Assembly: GCF_002135345.1 (NCBI RefSeq)
Contig: NZ_NEGI01000008.1
Coordinates: forward strand, 1 to 64,000
Reading direction: 5' to 3'
Source of the DNA: Acinetobacter sp. ANC 4648
GTDB lineage: Bacteria; Pseudomonadota; Gammaproteobacteria; Pseudomonadales; Moraxellaceae
Length of the DNA stretch: 64,000 nt
The translations under genes and the position numbers were made by a program. The notes under the pieces are model-generated. The model was given only the letters and a program-made list of their open reading frames with translations. It was not told where the DNA came from and did not search any database. Positions 55,212 to 64,000 of this stretch are shown piece by piece (within the stretch, counting starts at the first letter, position 1; every line of letters begins with the position of its first letter).

Positions 55212-56966
55212 TTATATCGTATATGATGTTTGAGAATAGGAAAGATCTGCTTCCAGTTCCTGAACTGCTTGAAAATGTGAAAGAAAAATCTTACCTCTGA
55301 GATGCTGTAATAACTTAGAGTGTTGTAGCTTATCCATCACAGGACCTTTTACTTCTGAAAAGTGTAATTGAATATCTAATTTTAATAATTCTTCATTAAT
55401 TTCTTCTAAGGTTTCAAGTGCGCTTAAATCTATTGAACTGATACTTGAACAATTAATAATGACATGCTTCAACAAATTATTCTGACTGACTTCAGCAATA
55501 ATAAATTCTTTTAAGGTATTAGCATTTAAAAAGGTCAGACTTTCATCAATACGTATCGAAACAATTTGTGGGTTAGTTATGACGTTATGACGACTGACAT
55601 TTCGAAAATGTTGAGTATCTTGTATTAAACCAATCACGGCGATATGTGGGCGACTGATTCGCCACAATAAAAGCATAAATGTTGAAATAATACCAATAAT
55701 TAATCCTGTAGATATATCAAAGCAGAGTACCCCAAAAAATGTCACCCACATGGCAATACCATCGGCTTTTGAATAGTGCCATGTCTCTATAAAGGGTTTA
55801 AAATCAACTAACTTCCAGATAGAAACCATGATCGTTGCAGCTAAAATTGCAAGCGGCAATTCTCGAAATAATCCAGTAAAATATAGACTAACAATAATAA
55901 TGAAAATTGAAGAGATAACACCAGCCATGGGTGTTTTTGCACCAGCATCTGCATTAACCACTGTACGCGATAAACTGCCTGTGACAGGAAAAGAAGACGA
56001 AATACCAGCCCCTAAGTTTGCCAAACCGAGTGCTATAAGCTCTTGGTTACTATTTATTTTTTTTCTTTTTTGAAATGCAGTGGCTTGTGCAATTGAAATA
56101 GATTCCACAAAGCTGACCATTGCAATCATCATAGCACCTGGAAAGAGTTTAACAATTAAATCCCATGACCAATATGGCATAGCGATAGGGGGAAATTCTG
56201 AGGGGATTTCACCTACAGTTTTAATTCCCAAGTGATCTAAATGGGCAAAATGTACCAATAAAATAGAGGCAAAGACCAAAATTAAGGGCAAAGCTTTTAT
56301 TAAATTTGAACGTATAGAGCTTGGTAATTGCTTTGAAATAAAAGCTGAATTTAAAAGTTTAGGGACTAAAACAAGAAATAAAATAGAGCCCATGCCAAAT
56401 ATCAAAGTGGCAATATGAATATAGGGGAAGTATTGCCACATACTTAAGATAAAACTAGAGATATTGTCTGCTTTTAAGGGGACATCAAATAATAATTTGA
56501 CCTGACTAAATGCAATAAGAACAGCTGAGGCAATAATGAAACTCTTAATTACTGGATGACTAATTAAGCGAATTAAAAAGCCAAATTTAAATATTCCAAG
56601 TAAAAATGAAATGATTCCGACCATTAATGCGAGTAAACATGCTGCTTGAATATATACAGGTGAACCAACTTCGAACAATGGGTTCAGTGTCGCAAAGGTC
56701 ATCATCGAAATTAATGCAACTGGACCAATAGACAGTGTAGAACTCCCACCAATGATTGCATAAATAATCATGGGGAGAATACTTGCATATAATCCAGTAA
56801 CAGGGGGTAAGCCCGCAACGATGGCATAGGCCATACCCTGAGGAACAAGCATGGCGATGACAATAAGTGCCGATAATAAATCGGCTTTAAATGTAGGCGA
56901 ATTATAGTCTTTTAACCATTGCCAAGCTGGTAGAAAGGTTAGAACTTTTAACTTTGCATTGGCCAT
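55212..56966 (-). CDS. SulP-family anion transporter with STAS domain
   Basis: A 584-residue inner-membrane transporter. The SulP membrane domain (about residues 20-420) begins DLLSALIVIAMLVPQGMAYAIVAGLPPVTGLY; a C-terminal STAS domain lies at about 450-560 (VIINCSSISSIDLSALETLEEI). Sulfate, bicarbonate or another anion could be the substrate. An inverted repeat overlaps its start codon, and an ArsR-type regulator with persulfide-sensor cysteines is encoded 100 bp upstream, suggesting a sulfur-related anion. No good Shine-Dalgarno is visible. Confidence 0.9.
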   Translation of the reverse strand: MANAKLKVLTFLPAWQWLKDYNSPTFKADLLSALIVIAMLVPQGMAYAIVAGLPPVTGLYASILPMIIYAIIGGSSTLSIGPVALISMMTFATLNPLFEVGSPVYIQAACLLALMVGIISFLLGIFKFGFLIRLISHPVIKSFIIASAVLIAFSQVKLLFDVPLKADNISSFILSMWQYFPYIHIATLIFGMGSILFLVLVPKLLNSAFISKQLPSSIRSNLIKALPLILVFASILLVHFAHLDHLGIKTVGEIPSEFPPIAMPYWSWDLIVKLFPGAMMIAMVSFVESISIAQATAFQKRKKINSNQELIALGLANLGAGISSSFPVTGSLSRTVVNADAGAKTPMAGVISSIFIIIVSLYFTGLFRELPLAILAATIMVSIWKLVDFKPFIETWHYSKADGIAMWVTFFGVLCFDISTGLIIGIISTFMLLLWRISRPHIAVIGLIQDTQHFRNVSRHNVITNPQIVSIRIDESLTFLNANTLKEFIIAEVSQNNLLKHVIINCSSISSIDLSALETLEEINEELLKLDIQLHFSEVKGPVMDKLQHSKLLQHLRGKIFLSHFQAVQELEADLSYSQTSYTI

Positions 56967-56993
56967 ACATAAATCTTTATCACATTTATGTAT
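56965..56993 (-). promoter_or_regulatory. 10-bp inverted repeat over the SulP start codon
   Basis: ATACATAAAT (56965-56974) and ATTTATGTAT (56984-56993) are exact complements 9 bp apart. The first arm overlaps the SulP ATG. It may be an operator for the adjacent ArsR-type protein or an mRNA hairpin that hides the start. Confidence 0.5.
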
Positions 56994-57067
56994 ATATTAT
57001 GCAGAAAAAAAGCTAAAAAAGACAGGGTTCACTTTAGAATAAATTTCAATGATCGTCCGTTAAAGAA

Positions 57068-57388
57068 TCATGAGTTCAGTTCAATTGGACAATACAACTG
57101 ATAGAGTTGATTTAAAATTAAAACCAGTTTTTCATCTTTAACTGAATAATAAATTTGCTTTCCATCACGGCGGGTTTTGACAACATCATTTTTTCTGAGC
57201 ATCATCAATTGCTGTGAAAGTGTGGGTTGCATAATTTGAGTTTTTTCTTCAATTTGGGAAACATTTAATTCTTCCTGAACCAAATGGCATAAAATAAGTA
57301 AGCGATCTGTATTGGCTAAAGATTTTAATGCCGTGACCACTGTATCTGCAGCATTACGCATTGCTTCTATTTCGATATTCTGACTCAT
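57068..57388 (-). CDS. ArsR-family regulator of the BigR/SqrR (persulfide-sensor) type
   Basis: A 106-residue winged-helix repressor. The recognition region is QPTLSQQLMMLRKNDVVKTRRDGKQIYYSV. Cys34 (LILCHL) and Cys100 (LYQLYC) are 66 residues apart, the same spacing as the two sensing cysteines of BigR/SqrR (C42/C108-type), which form a tetrasulfide bridge with reactive sulfur species. The metal-site residues of ArsR/SmtB sensors are not evident. It lies just upstream of the SulP gene on the same strand. The function is inferred from these cysteines and the family. Confidence 0.85.
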   Translation of the reverse strand: MSQNIEIEAMRNAADTVVTALKSLANTDRLLILCHLVQEELNVSQIEEKTQIMQPTLSQQLMMLRKNDVVKTRRDGKQIYYSVKDEKLVLILNQLYQLYCPIELNS

Positions 57389-57400
57389 TCAATTTTCCCC

Positions 57401-57420
57401 AATATTGAGAACGAAATATT
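57401..57420 (-). promoter_or_regulatory. Possible operator of the ArsR-type gene
   Basis: AATATT (57401-57406) and AATATT (57415-57420), each self-complementary, are separated by 8 bp just upstream of the regulator start. It is AT-rich and may be chance. Confidence 0.3.
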
Positions 57421-57651
57421 ATAACGCTTTATGGGAAAATATTTTTTATAAATATATTTTTAATAAAAGTTCTAATCAAATCAATTGAAAGTGGGTTAAA
57501 TGTTGATCGCTACTATTTTAGTATAAGAAAAATAAGAAAGTTAGCTTTTGATAAAATTAAAAACTAACTTTCTGATAACTTGAAAAGCTTTTTAAGCTGG
57601 AATGTATCCCATTAAATTTTTTATCGCTTAAATTATCTCAAAACAGGATGA

Positions 57652-58830
57652 TTATTTATGTTGATACGACAATTTAACGCCAAAACCGACATTATTATTA
57701 TCGGAGAATTCACCAATGACATCGCCATTTTGACGTTTAGCTTTGGCGTCACCCAGCCATAAATATTTCCCGCCTACAGCTATGGATAAAGTATTGCTCA
57801 GATTATATTGAACACCTATGCCTGTTCCCCAATAACCATCAATTGGACCCAATGCATTAGCAGGACTGCCAAGACCAGAATCCCAATTTAAAGATGTAGA
57901 AACCGCCCATTTAGAATTCAATTTATGGGATAAACCTAATTGGGCAGACCATTGATCATTTTCATAGGTTAAAAGTGGTACACCTTGTTTAGTCGGGCTA
58001 TTTGTAGCTGTTTTTTGATAAAGGTGATAAGGCTTAAATGCAAAGTCACTCCAAGGGACCCATCGTACATTAAAGTTAAGTAATGTTGATTTATTTAAAC
58101 CTGTTTGTAAATCAAAATTGACTGACTCTGGCGTTGTAAATGTGACAGAATGAATTAACTTCTCATCACTGATTGCCGTAAATGATTCCGTTGTTTGTGT
58201 GTCATGATTAATTTCAGATCGATAAGTTAATCCCGCTTTTAAGCCAATTTCTGGTTTTTTAAATACAATGCCTGTCACCCAGCCCACAGCTTTATCGGAT
58301 TTTAATGTTGCTTGATAATTGGCGCTGGCTTTATAAATTTGACCTCTGAGCTTAACTTCGCCTTCTATTTCTTGCAGCGCAGGGCCTCCAAACAACATTA
58401 CTTTAGAATTAACATTCCAACCTAATAAACCAGTAAAATTGTTACTTTCAAATTCTGCTTTTGTTCCTTCGGTTGTACCATTGGCTAAAGTTGAAATAAA
58501 ATCGCTTTCGCCATAGTGCTGTACATTACTACCAAATGGTTGATCAAAAATAACTCCTAAACTAAATTGCTCATTAATGTCCGATTTGACAGCCCATCTT
58601 AGGCCAGAACTATTTTCCACAATATTTCTAGTTTCATTGGCAATTCGTGCGGTACTTAAGCCCGTATCTGTACCTTGTACATCTGGTTCAATGTAGTTGT
58701 ACGAAACTTCAGCATAAGTACCATTTTTCCATAACTCTGTGACTGATTGCCCCGATCGGTCTAGTCCAGAAGCAAATGCCATGTTGGGAATAAATAAAAT
58801 AGTGCTCGTTGTTAGAATTAATTTATTCAT
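57652..58830 (-). CDS. FadL/OmpP1-family outer-membrane porin
   Basis: A 392-residue barrel protein with a signal peptide (NKLILTTSTILFIPNMAFA). ASGLDRSGQSVTELW at the mature N-terminus is the hatch-domain pattern of FadL, and the C-terminus ends in amphipathic strands (VGFGVKLSYQHK). It would admit long-chain fatty acids or other hydrophobic compounds. It forms a likely operon with the exported 461-residue protein upstream, opposite a LysR and an aldehyde dehydrogenase gene. Confidence 0.88.
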   Translation of the reverse strand: MNKLILTTSTILFIPNMAFASGLDRSGQSVTELWKNGTYAEVSYNYIEPDVQGTDTGLSTARIANETRNIVENSSGLRWAVKSDINEQFSLGVIFDQPFGSNVQHYGESDFISTLANGTTEGTKAEFESNNFTGLLGWNVNSKVMLFGGPALQEIEGEVKLRGQIYKASANYQATLKSDKAVGWVTGIVFKKPEIGLKAGLTYRSEINHDTQTTESFTAISDEKLIHSVTFTTPESVNFDLQTGLNKSTLLNFNVRWVPWSDFAFKPYHLYQKTATNSPTKQGVPLLTYENDQWSAQLGLSHKLNSKWAVSTSLNWDSGLGSPANALGPIDGYWGTGIGVQYNLSNTLSIAVGGKYLWLGDAKAKRQNGDVIGEFSDNNNVGFGVKLSYQHK

Positions 58831-58874
58831 GTGATTTCAAATTCCATTTGAATACGATGATTAAGTTTTTATAT

Positions 58875-58918
58875 AAATCAGGGCAATCTAATTACATTTA
58901 AATTGCCCTGATTTTTTG
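58875..58918. terminator. Hairpin between the exported-protein gene and the FadL gene
   Basis: AAATCAGGGCAAT pairs with ATTGCCCTGATTT over 13 bp around a 14-nt loop. The T run is on the plus side, but the minus side also ends T-rich. It may attenuate the FadL gene. Confidence 0.6.
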
Positions 58919-58935
58919 ATGCTGTTTTGGGATAA

Positions 58936-60321
58936 TTACGAATTATTACAAGGTAAGAACGTCTCTAATTGATTTGGCATTAGGTAATTTGTTTTAGGCA
59001 TATATTCACCCATTACTCCAACTAAATCCTTTTGAGTTTCAATATTGGTAAAGGTATTTTTAAAGTCTGGAGAAGAGAGCATGTGACGAATTTGTATCAC
59101 TGAAACATCGTCATCGAATACCCCATCACCATCATCTGCCATTGGTAACCAACCGATACCACATTCTGGTTTTGCATTTCGAGGACGATCCTCGGCACGA
59201 CTAACTACAACGGTATAATAACCCTTGTCATCTAATGGAATTTCTTCATCAAATAAGCAGTCATTGACTCGAGTATTAGCAAAACTTTGATTCGAGCAAA
59301 TAGACCAATATCTTAATTGACCTTGTGACATCACAGCATCGCTGTTAAATGTCTTTGCAACGGTTGGTGCTTTACCGCGCATCACAAATAATTTTCCATA
59401 TTTTCTATTGGCAATTGTTCGAATGTATTGGTTGTCTAAGTTCGGATAAAAGCCACCTTCTGAACGTCGTGCATTTTCATTAAATTTACCTGTATAAATA
59501 CCAATTAAACTTTCACGATCAAGCTGGATATACCATTCTGCAGGATTTTTAGCAGGCCATGTATCCGGTTTATCGGCTTGTTGAGCCAATTGACGATATT
59601 GATAGGGTGGAATACTTGCGGCGGCAGCAGTCAGTTGTAGCGGTTGCTTGGTATTCAGCTTTCCACAGGCTGAATCACCACTGACTACTGTCCCATCAGC
59701 CAGTGTTAATTTTGGTGTAGGTAAATTAACACCGCCAGTAATATCTTTGTTTTTATCGGGGAGATAAATTCGATAAAGCACAGTCTGTTGCCCAGTACCA
59801 TATTGTGGAACATGTAATTTATCAACACTTTGTGCTTGACCTAATTGCCCAACGAGACGTTGAACTTCTGGGGCACTGCTGACAATCTCAACTGAATAAT
59901 CGCGTTTATGACTATCACGTTTATTACCCGTTACAAATGGATTAACTGAACCCTGATTTGGTTTGATTAAATAATCCGCTGCGGATTCAATGGGTTTTCC
60001 TGCATTATCATAACTAATTAAAGACATATAGCGTGAATGTGGATATTGTCCTTGTATTTCCAGTTTAGCGCCTTTAGGGACTGTAAATGTCGCAGCCCAA
60101 TAATAAACATTTGCATCTGGATAAGCCATATTCAAATAAGGATCAGCACTATGTGGCCCACGAGACCAGAAACATGTTCTTGGCCCAGGAATCCCCGAAG
60201 CATCTATTGAAGCAGAACTATTTTTTAAGTTTTTCTGACTAGCATCATTTGCTGCATAGCTCATACCCGAGGATAAAAGCATCAGGCTAGACATACTTGA
60301 AGCAAGTAAAACATTTCTCAT
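58936..60321 (-). CDS. Exported protein of unknown function (461 aa)
   Basis: A large secreted protein. The start at 60321 gives a signal peptide (RNVLLASSMSSLMLLSS, cleaved near SYA) and has GGA at -8; the frame is open further to a TTG at 60345. The mature protein is beta-rich with PRTCFWSRGPHSADPYLNMAYPD, two pairs of cysteines and DDGDGVFDDD, which could bind calcium. No family is assigned with confidence; parts recall DUF1214-type proteins. Its neighbour FadL and the divergent LysR/aldehyde dehydrogenase suggest a role in uptake or oxidation of a hydrophobic substrate. Confidence 0.7.
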   Translation of the reverse strand: MRNVLLASSMSSLMLLSSGMSYAANDASQKNLKNSSASIDASGIPGPRTCFWSRGPHSADPYLNMAYPDANVYYWAATFTVPKGAKLEIQGQYPHSRYMSLISYDNAGKPIESAADYLIKPNQGSVNPFVTGNKRDSHKRDYSVEIVSSAPEVQRLVGQLGQAQSVDKLHVPQYGTGQQTVLYRIYLPDKNKDITGGVNLPTPKLTLADGTVVSGDSACGKLNTKQPLQLTAAAASIPPYQYRQLAQQADKPDTWPAKNPAEWYIQLDRESLIGIYTGKFNENARRSEGGFYPNLDNQYIRTIANRKYGKLFVMRGKAPTVAKTFNSDAVMSQGQLRYWSICSNQSFANTRVNDCLFDEEIPLDDKGYYTVVVSRAEDRPRNAKPECGIGWLPMADDGDGVFDDDVSVIQIRHMLSSPDFKNTFTNIETQKDLVGVMGEYMPKTNYLMPNQLETFLPCNNS

Positions 60322-60582
60322 TCTAACATCCATATCATTTTTCAAATTAGGAACACATTTAAATAAGAGTGCTTAAGTAAGGCATTCTTCTTTGATTAAA
60401 AATAAATCAAGAAAATGAATCATAGATAATAAAAAAGTAAATTGGTAATTCAATTAAAATATTAAAGTTATAGTTTTTAGAAATACCCGAGTTAAATTAT
60501 TTTAACGTTCTTGAAAATATATTATTTTTAATATAAGTTCTCTTTAAATATGCTGTATCAATTTACGATTTGTTGAGAAAAT

Positions 60583-61485
60583 ATGTTAAAGCCAAATCAC
60601 CTTAAACAAATCATCGTGTTAGCAGAAATTGGCTCAATTAATAAAGCCGCGAATGTATTGCACATGACGCAACCATCGTTAACAAATAGTATTAAAAAAC
60701 TTGAACATCAATTGGGAATTCCGCTCTTTGAACGTACGACCAAAGGAGTGAAACCAACTTTATATACTGCACATATTATTAGAAAAGGAAAAAAGCTACT
60801 TTCTGATTTTAATGTATTACATAAAGAAATTCAGTTACTTGCTAGTGGCCAAAACGGAGAGTTACATATCGGTTGTGGCCCAGTCATTATTCATACTGTG
60901 ATCCAAGAAATAATTACAAAATTTAGCTCACTGTATCCCAACATTGAAGTCAATATTCATGTTGATCATCCGCGAAAAATTGTCGACAAAGTAAAAAATG
61001 GCTCCTTTGATATTGGATTTCTCAGTACTGAATATATTAATGTAGAAAATAATTTTAAGACTTTATCTTTACATAAAGAAAATATTTTTTTTATTGCAAA
61101 TTCTTCTCACCCAATTCTATTGGAAGATAATATTTCGATTAATTCAATTTTAAAATATCCATTAGCTTTACCCAAAATTTTCATTGAAAATATGGTGGAT
61201 TTTAAAACAAATTTATTTGAGGCCAATATTAATATTCGAACCTGTTTAACATCAAATGATTATAATTTATTATTACATACAGTTCGTCATACAGATGCAA
61301 TCACTGCAGCACCCCAGCATCTATTTGATCGCTACAAGAGCAGTAAAGATTTAGTCTGTTTAAATTATACCAATGAAAATCTGTATTGGCATGCACATGC
61401 TTTATATGATCCTATTCGAATGTATTCGACCAGTACTAAATTATTTTTAGATATGATTGTCGATTGGTTTAATCAAAAGAATTAG
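60583..61485 (+). CDS. LysR-family regulator
   Basis: A 300-residue regulator. The helix-turn-helix is at the N-terminus (LAEIGSINKAANVLHMTQPSLTNSIKKLEHQLG), followed by the effector domain. It is divergent from the exported-protein/FadL pair (237-bp gap with the likely operator) and 44 bp upstream of the aldehyde dehydrogenase gene, and so may control both. The inducer is unknown. Confidence 0.9.
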   Translation: MLKPNHLKQIIVLAEIGSINKAANVLHMTQPSLTNSIKKLEHQLGIPLFERTTKGVKPTLYTAHIIRKGKKLLSDFNVLHKEIQLLASGQNGELHIGCGPVIIHTVIQEIITKFSSLYPNIEVNIHVDHPRKIVDKVKNGSFDIGFLSTEYINVENNFKTLSLHKENIFFIANSSHPILLEDNISINSILKYPLALPKIFIENMVDFKTNLFEANINIRTCLTSNDYNLLLHTVRHTDAITAAPQHLFDRYKSSKDLVCLNYTNENLYWHAHALYDPIRMYSTSTKLFLDMIVDWFNQKN

Positions 61486-61529
61486 TTTTATATTTTAAAT
61501 AATTTACCATAAATTTTAGGAATTGAGTC

Positions 61530-62963
61530 ATGGATAGTACCAATTTAAATTATGAACAAAATGCAGAAATCGGATTGTTTAAAGAGATATTTCGAGAGCA
61601 GAAATTAAGTTTTGAAAAAGATAAATATCCTGTACTAAAATCAAGGAAAGAAAGTCTAAATACGCTCAAAAAAATGATTATCGATAATCAGGATTTAATA
61701 ATTGATGCGATTAACCAAGATTTTAAAAGTAGAGCACGACAAGAAACCATTACTTTCGAAATTTTACCCTCTGTATTAACGATCAACTATACGCTTAAAC
61801 ATCTGAAAAAATGGATGGCACCGCAAAAAAGACATGTGCATTTGCTATTTCAACCAGGTTCAGCATCAATTTACTATCAGCCACTTGGTGTAGTGGGAGT
61901 GATTGTTCCATGGAACTATCCTCTCTTTTTAGCAATGGGCCCGCTCATACAAGCATTGGCTGCAGGTAATAAAGTAATGATTAAGATGAGTGAATTTACA
62001 CCTCATTTTTCGTTATTGCTGAAGTCCTTAATTTCACAATATTTTGATAAAAATCAGATTAGTGTGATTCTAGGTGATGCACTCATTGCTAGTGAATTTA
62101 CGCAGTTACCATTCGATCATTTGCTATATACGGGGTCGACCAATATTGGTAAGAAGGTGATGGCTGCTGCTGCAAATAATTTAACACCAGTCACATTAGA
62201 GTTGGGTGGAAAATCTCCCGCGATTGTCTGTTCTAACAGCAACATTCACGATGCAGCAGAAAAAATTGCTTATGGTAAGCAGGTTAATGCAGGGCAAACT
62301 TGTGTTGCACCAGACTACGTTTTTATTCATAAAGATAAAGTTACTGAATTTGTTACGCATTATACAAATACGATTCAAGCATTTTATTCGAATACAGTGA
62401 ATAATTCTGATTACACTGCAATCATCAACCATATTCAAAATAATCGATTACGGCATTATATTGAGGATGCAAAATCTAAAGGTGCCACGGTTACTTCAAT
62501 CCTTCCTGAAGGAGCCAAAATTTATGTAGAACCAACCTTAATACAGAATGTTGATGATTCTATGCTCATTATGCAAAATGAAATATTTGGCCCCATTTTA
62601 CCGATTATTACATTTGATGATTTGAATCAAGCTATTGATTATATAAATAATAGACCACGGCCATTAGCATTATATTTATTTAGTAATAACAGCAATGATC
62701 AAAATAAAGTCATACATGAGACACACAGCGGAGGAATGTGTATCAATGAAACTGTTCTACATGTGGGTGTCGATTCATTACCATTTGGTGGGATTGGCGG
62801 TTCAGGTATGGGGCATTATCATGGTTATGAAGGTTTTATAACCTTTTCCAAAGTGAAATCTGTTTATAAAAAATCATTTATTAATTTAATGAAGTTTTTA
62901 TATCCTCCTTATAGTCAAAATACTTTTTTTTATCAAATTTTGAAAAAACTTTTTATTAAATAA
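61530..62963 (+). CDS. Coniferyl/fatty aldehyde dehydrogenase-like (ALDH3-type)
   Basis: A 477-residue aldehyde dehydrogenase. PWNYPLFLAMGP, the Glu in LELGGKSP and the catalytic Cys in GQTCVAPDY are present, with PFGGIGGSGMGHYHGYEGF at the C-terminal side. A hydrophobic C-terminal tail (INLMKFLYPPY, then FFYQILKKLFIK) suggests membrane association, as in fatty aldehyde dehydrogenases. It is likely co-transcribed with the LysR gene. Oxidation of long-chain or aromatic aldehydes is inferred. Confidence 0.9.
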   Translation: MDSTNLNYEQNAEIGLFKEIFREQKLSFEKDKYPVLKSRKESLNTLKKMIIDNQDLIIDAINQDFKSRARQETITFEILPSVLTINYTLKHLKKWMAPQKRHVHLLFQPGSASIYYQPLGVVGVIVPWNYPLFLAMGPLIQALAAGNKVMIKMSEFTPHFSLLLKSLISQYFDKNQISVILGDALIASEFTQLPFDHLLYTGSTNIGKKVMAAAANNLTPVTLELGGKSPAIVCSNSNIHDAAEKIAYGKQVNAGQTCVAPDYVFIHKDKVTEFVTHYTNTIQAFYSNTVNNSDYTAIINHIQNNRLRHYIEDAKSKGATVTSILPEGAKIYVEPTLIQNVDDSMLIMQNEIFGPILPIITFDDLNQAIDYINNRPRPLALYLFSNNSNDQNKVIHETHSGGMCINETVLHVGVDSLPFGGIGGSGMGHYHGYEGFITFSKVKSVYKKSFINLMKFLYPPYSQNTFFYQILKKLFIK

Positions 62964-63351
62964 AATTTTTATAGATACACTTATTCTAAAAATATGAGTG
63001 TTTGAATTCTAAATTTTATTCAATGACTTATAACCTAAAGCGTAACAAAGATACTTTAGGTTGTTGAGTTATTTTTGAAATATAAATATTTGATTTAAAT
63101 ACTTAGGTTTTAGTGATATTGAGGAAAATTTTACGTAAATTTTACGGCAAATATATATCCTGAAATAGAGAGTTTACGCTGTTATTTTTCATACTAGGTT
63201 GTGGAATATCCCCGATGTTTAGGATGAAAACGATGGTTGCTAAATTCATAGCTCATCAACAAGTAAAGCATCACTTCTCATGCTTACAGCACAATCTATC
63301 TAAAAATATAATACAGCTGAACATGAGCATTTTTTCAACAGGAGAAATGCC
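62964..63351. other. Intergenic region before kdpA
   Basis: About 390 bp. AACCTAAAG (63032-63040) and CTTTAGGTT (63054-63062) are perfect 9-bp arms and could end the dehydrogenase transcript, although the T run is weak. ACACT and AGTGT near 62972-63000 form a second, poorer hairpin. No kdpF-like ORF is seen upstream of kdpA. Confidence 0.45.
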
Positions 63352-64000
63352 ATGTTAGAGCTAATCTGTCTTTTACTGATTGTCACTCTTTTGGCTTTTC
63401 CTCTTGGAAAATATCTTGCGACAATTATGCAAAACCGTGAGATGAAAATTGATCCTCTATTTAATTGGCTTGAGAGACCGATTTATGCAGTTTTGGGTAC
63501 ACATCCGAAACAAGGGATGAACGTTAAAACCTACATACTGAGTTTTATATTCAGCTGCATGGTCATTGGTTTGATAGTTTGGGGCCTATTTATGGTGCAA
63601 GCTGGGTTGCCTTTAAATCCCAATAATGCACCCAATATGTCGTGGGATCTGGCTTTACATACCATGATTTCATTCTTGACCAATACCAATCAGCAGCATT
63701 ATTCAGGTCAAGCACAACTATCTTACTTATCTCAAATGGTTGGTATTGTCGGTCTGCAAGTTATTACCCCAATGATGGGTTTAGCCATGGTAGTGGTGAC
63801 CATTCGTGTTTTATTCTTTGATCAATCCAATGCGCAGTCAGCGATTGAGTCGAACACACCTGAACAAAATCTTTCTAATAAAATTCAAATAATTAATGTC
63901 GGAAATTATTGGGCAGATGTGATTCGTCCAACCTTTCGCTTTTTATTACCGCTCTGTCTTATTTGGGCATTATTTTTAAATAGCCAAGGCGTACCTTCAA
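63352..64000 (+). CDS. kdpA: Potassium-transporting ATPase subunit KdpA, 3' end outside window
   Basis: The first ~216 residues of KdpA, open to the window edge. LAFPLGKYLATIMQ, DPLFNWLERPIYAVLG and SFLTNTNQQHYSGQAQLSYLSQMVGI (P-loop and selectivity segment) identify the potassium channel-like subunit of the KdpFABC pump. GGAGAAATGCC precedes the ATG. kdpB, kdpC and kdpDE should follow outside the window. kdpF is not visible upstream. Confidence 0.93.
   Translation, partial: MLELICLLLIVTLLAFPLGKYLATIMQNREMKIDPLFNWLERPIYAVLGTHPKQGMNVKTYILSFIFSCMVIGLIVWGLFMVQAGLPLNPNNAPNMSWDLALHTMISFLTNTNQQHYSGQAQLSYLSQMVGIVGLQVITPMMGLAMVVVTIRVLFFDQSNAQSAIESNTPEQNLSNKIQIINVGNYWADVIRPTFRFLLPLCLIWALFLNSQGVPS

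Noticed and set aside
62196-62438. 80-codon minus-strand ORF inside the aldehyde dehydrogenase gene
   Set aside because: Antisense shadow of a clear enzyme gene.
63215-63358. 47-codon ORF overlapping the kdpA start
   Set aside because: It is not hydrophobic like KdpF and has no strong ribosome-binding site; probably chance.

Overview
The window looks like an Acinetobacter chromosome. It is AT-rich and carries lineage-typical genes: an extended UmuD with UmuC, a two-gene cyanide-insensitive-type bd oxidase with a DUF2474 peptide, a DUF6607/HmuY/TonB-receptor haem locus, a FadL-type porin, DUF2058 and KdpA. The genus is inferred from gene content; no rRNA or tRNA gene is present to confirm it.

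Layout. 1-2.3 kb is the late end of a prophage: a tail protein cut by the window edge, a small tail-associated protein, a holin and a GH24 endolysin, followed by an unknown membrane protein, a 12-bp palindrome and a short tandem repeat. 3.2-5.4 kb holds umuDC (minus strand), a candidate operator over its -10, and a remnant that may come from an SRAP-family gene. 6-15.5 kb has a GalE-like epimerase lacking the catalytic lysine, fumC behind a Fur box, a GAF-GGDEF diguanylate cyclase, a Fur-boxed unknown gene with an AraC regulator, and a TerC-CBS-CorC protein preceded by an overlapping 23-codon ORF. 15.8-21.9 kb is a respiratory cluster: DUF2946, cydA, cydB, DUF2474, an unknown 269-residue protein, a 54-residue membrane peptide and a MocR-type regulator. 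Paired CAGACCACTTT-like repeats, 23 bp apart, lie before both transcription units. 22-29.4 kb has a LysR gene frameshifted in a 9-A run, divergent from an operon of acyl-CoA dehydrogenase, APH-type kinase, histidine phosphatase and SDR (a possible 4-hydroxyacyl-CoA route), then an SGNH hydrolase and a UDG-fold protein.

29.5-44 kb contains a PLD-family lipoprotein, frmA, tyrB, a divergent Fur-controlled haem locus, an esterase, an ABC-F ATPase with a long inverted repeat in its leader, a DAHP synthase gene and an unpaired pilU-like gene. The DAHP synthase leader is the most striking feature. It has a good promoter, an 18-codon peptide with Tyr-Tyr-Phe-Trp-Gln-Phe-Phe, competing hairpins, an intrinsic terminator, and then a second 34-residue peptide whose first 20 residues include 11 aromatic ones. 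This reads as a two-stage aromatic-amino-acid attenuator. 44-57.4 kb has gcvH, an AraC regulator, MaoC, an MsbA-like exporter, an MscS channel, a Fur-boxed siderophore receptor with a periplasmic partner, DUF2058, DUF1275, sstT, and a SulP transporter next to an ArsR regulator with the two cysteines of BigR/SqrR persulfide sensors. 57.6-64 kb has a FadL porin, an exported unknown protein, LysR, an aldehyde dehydrogenase, and the start of kdpA, cut by the right edge.

Regulatory themes: four Fur boxes, aromatic attenuation, likely MocR control of the bd oxidase cluster, and likely sulfur sensing. No CRISPR array, complete IS element, tRNA or rRNA was seen.
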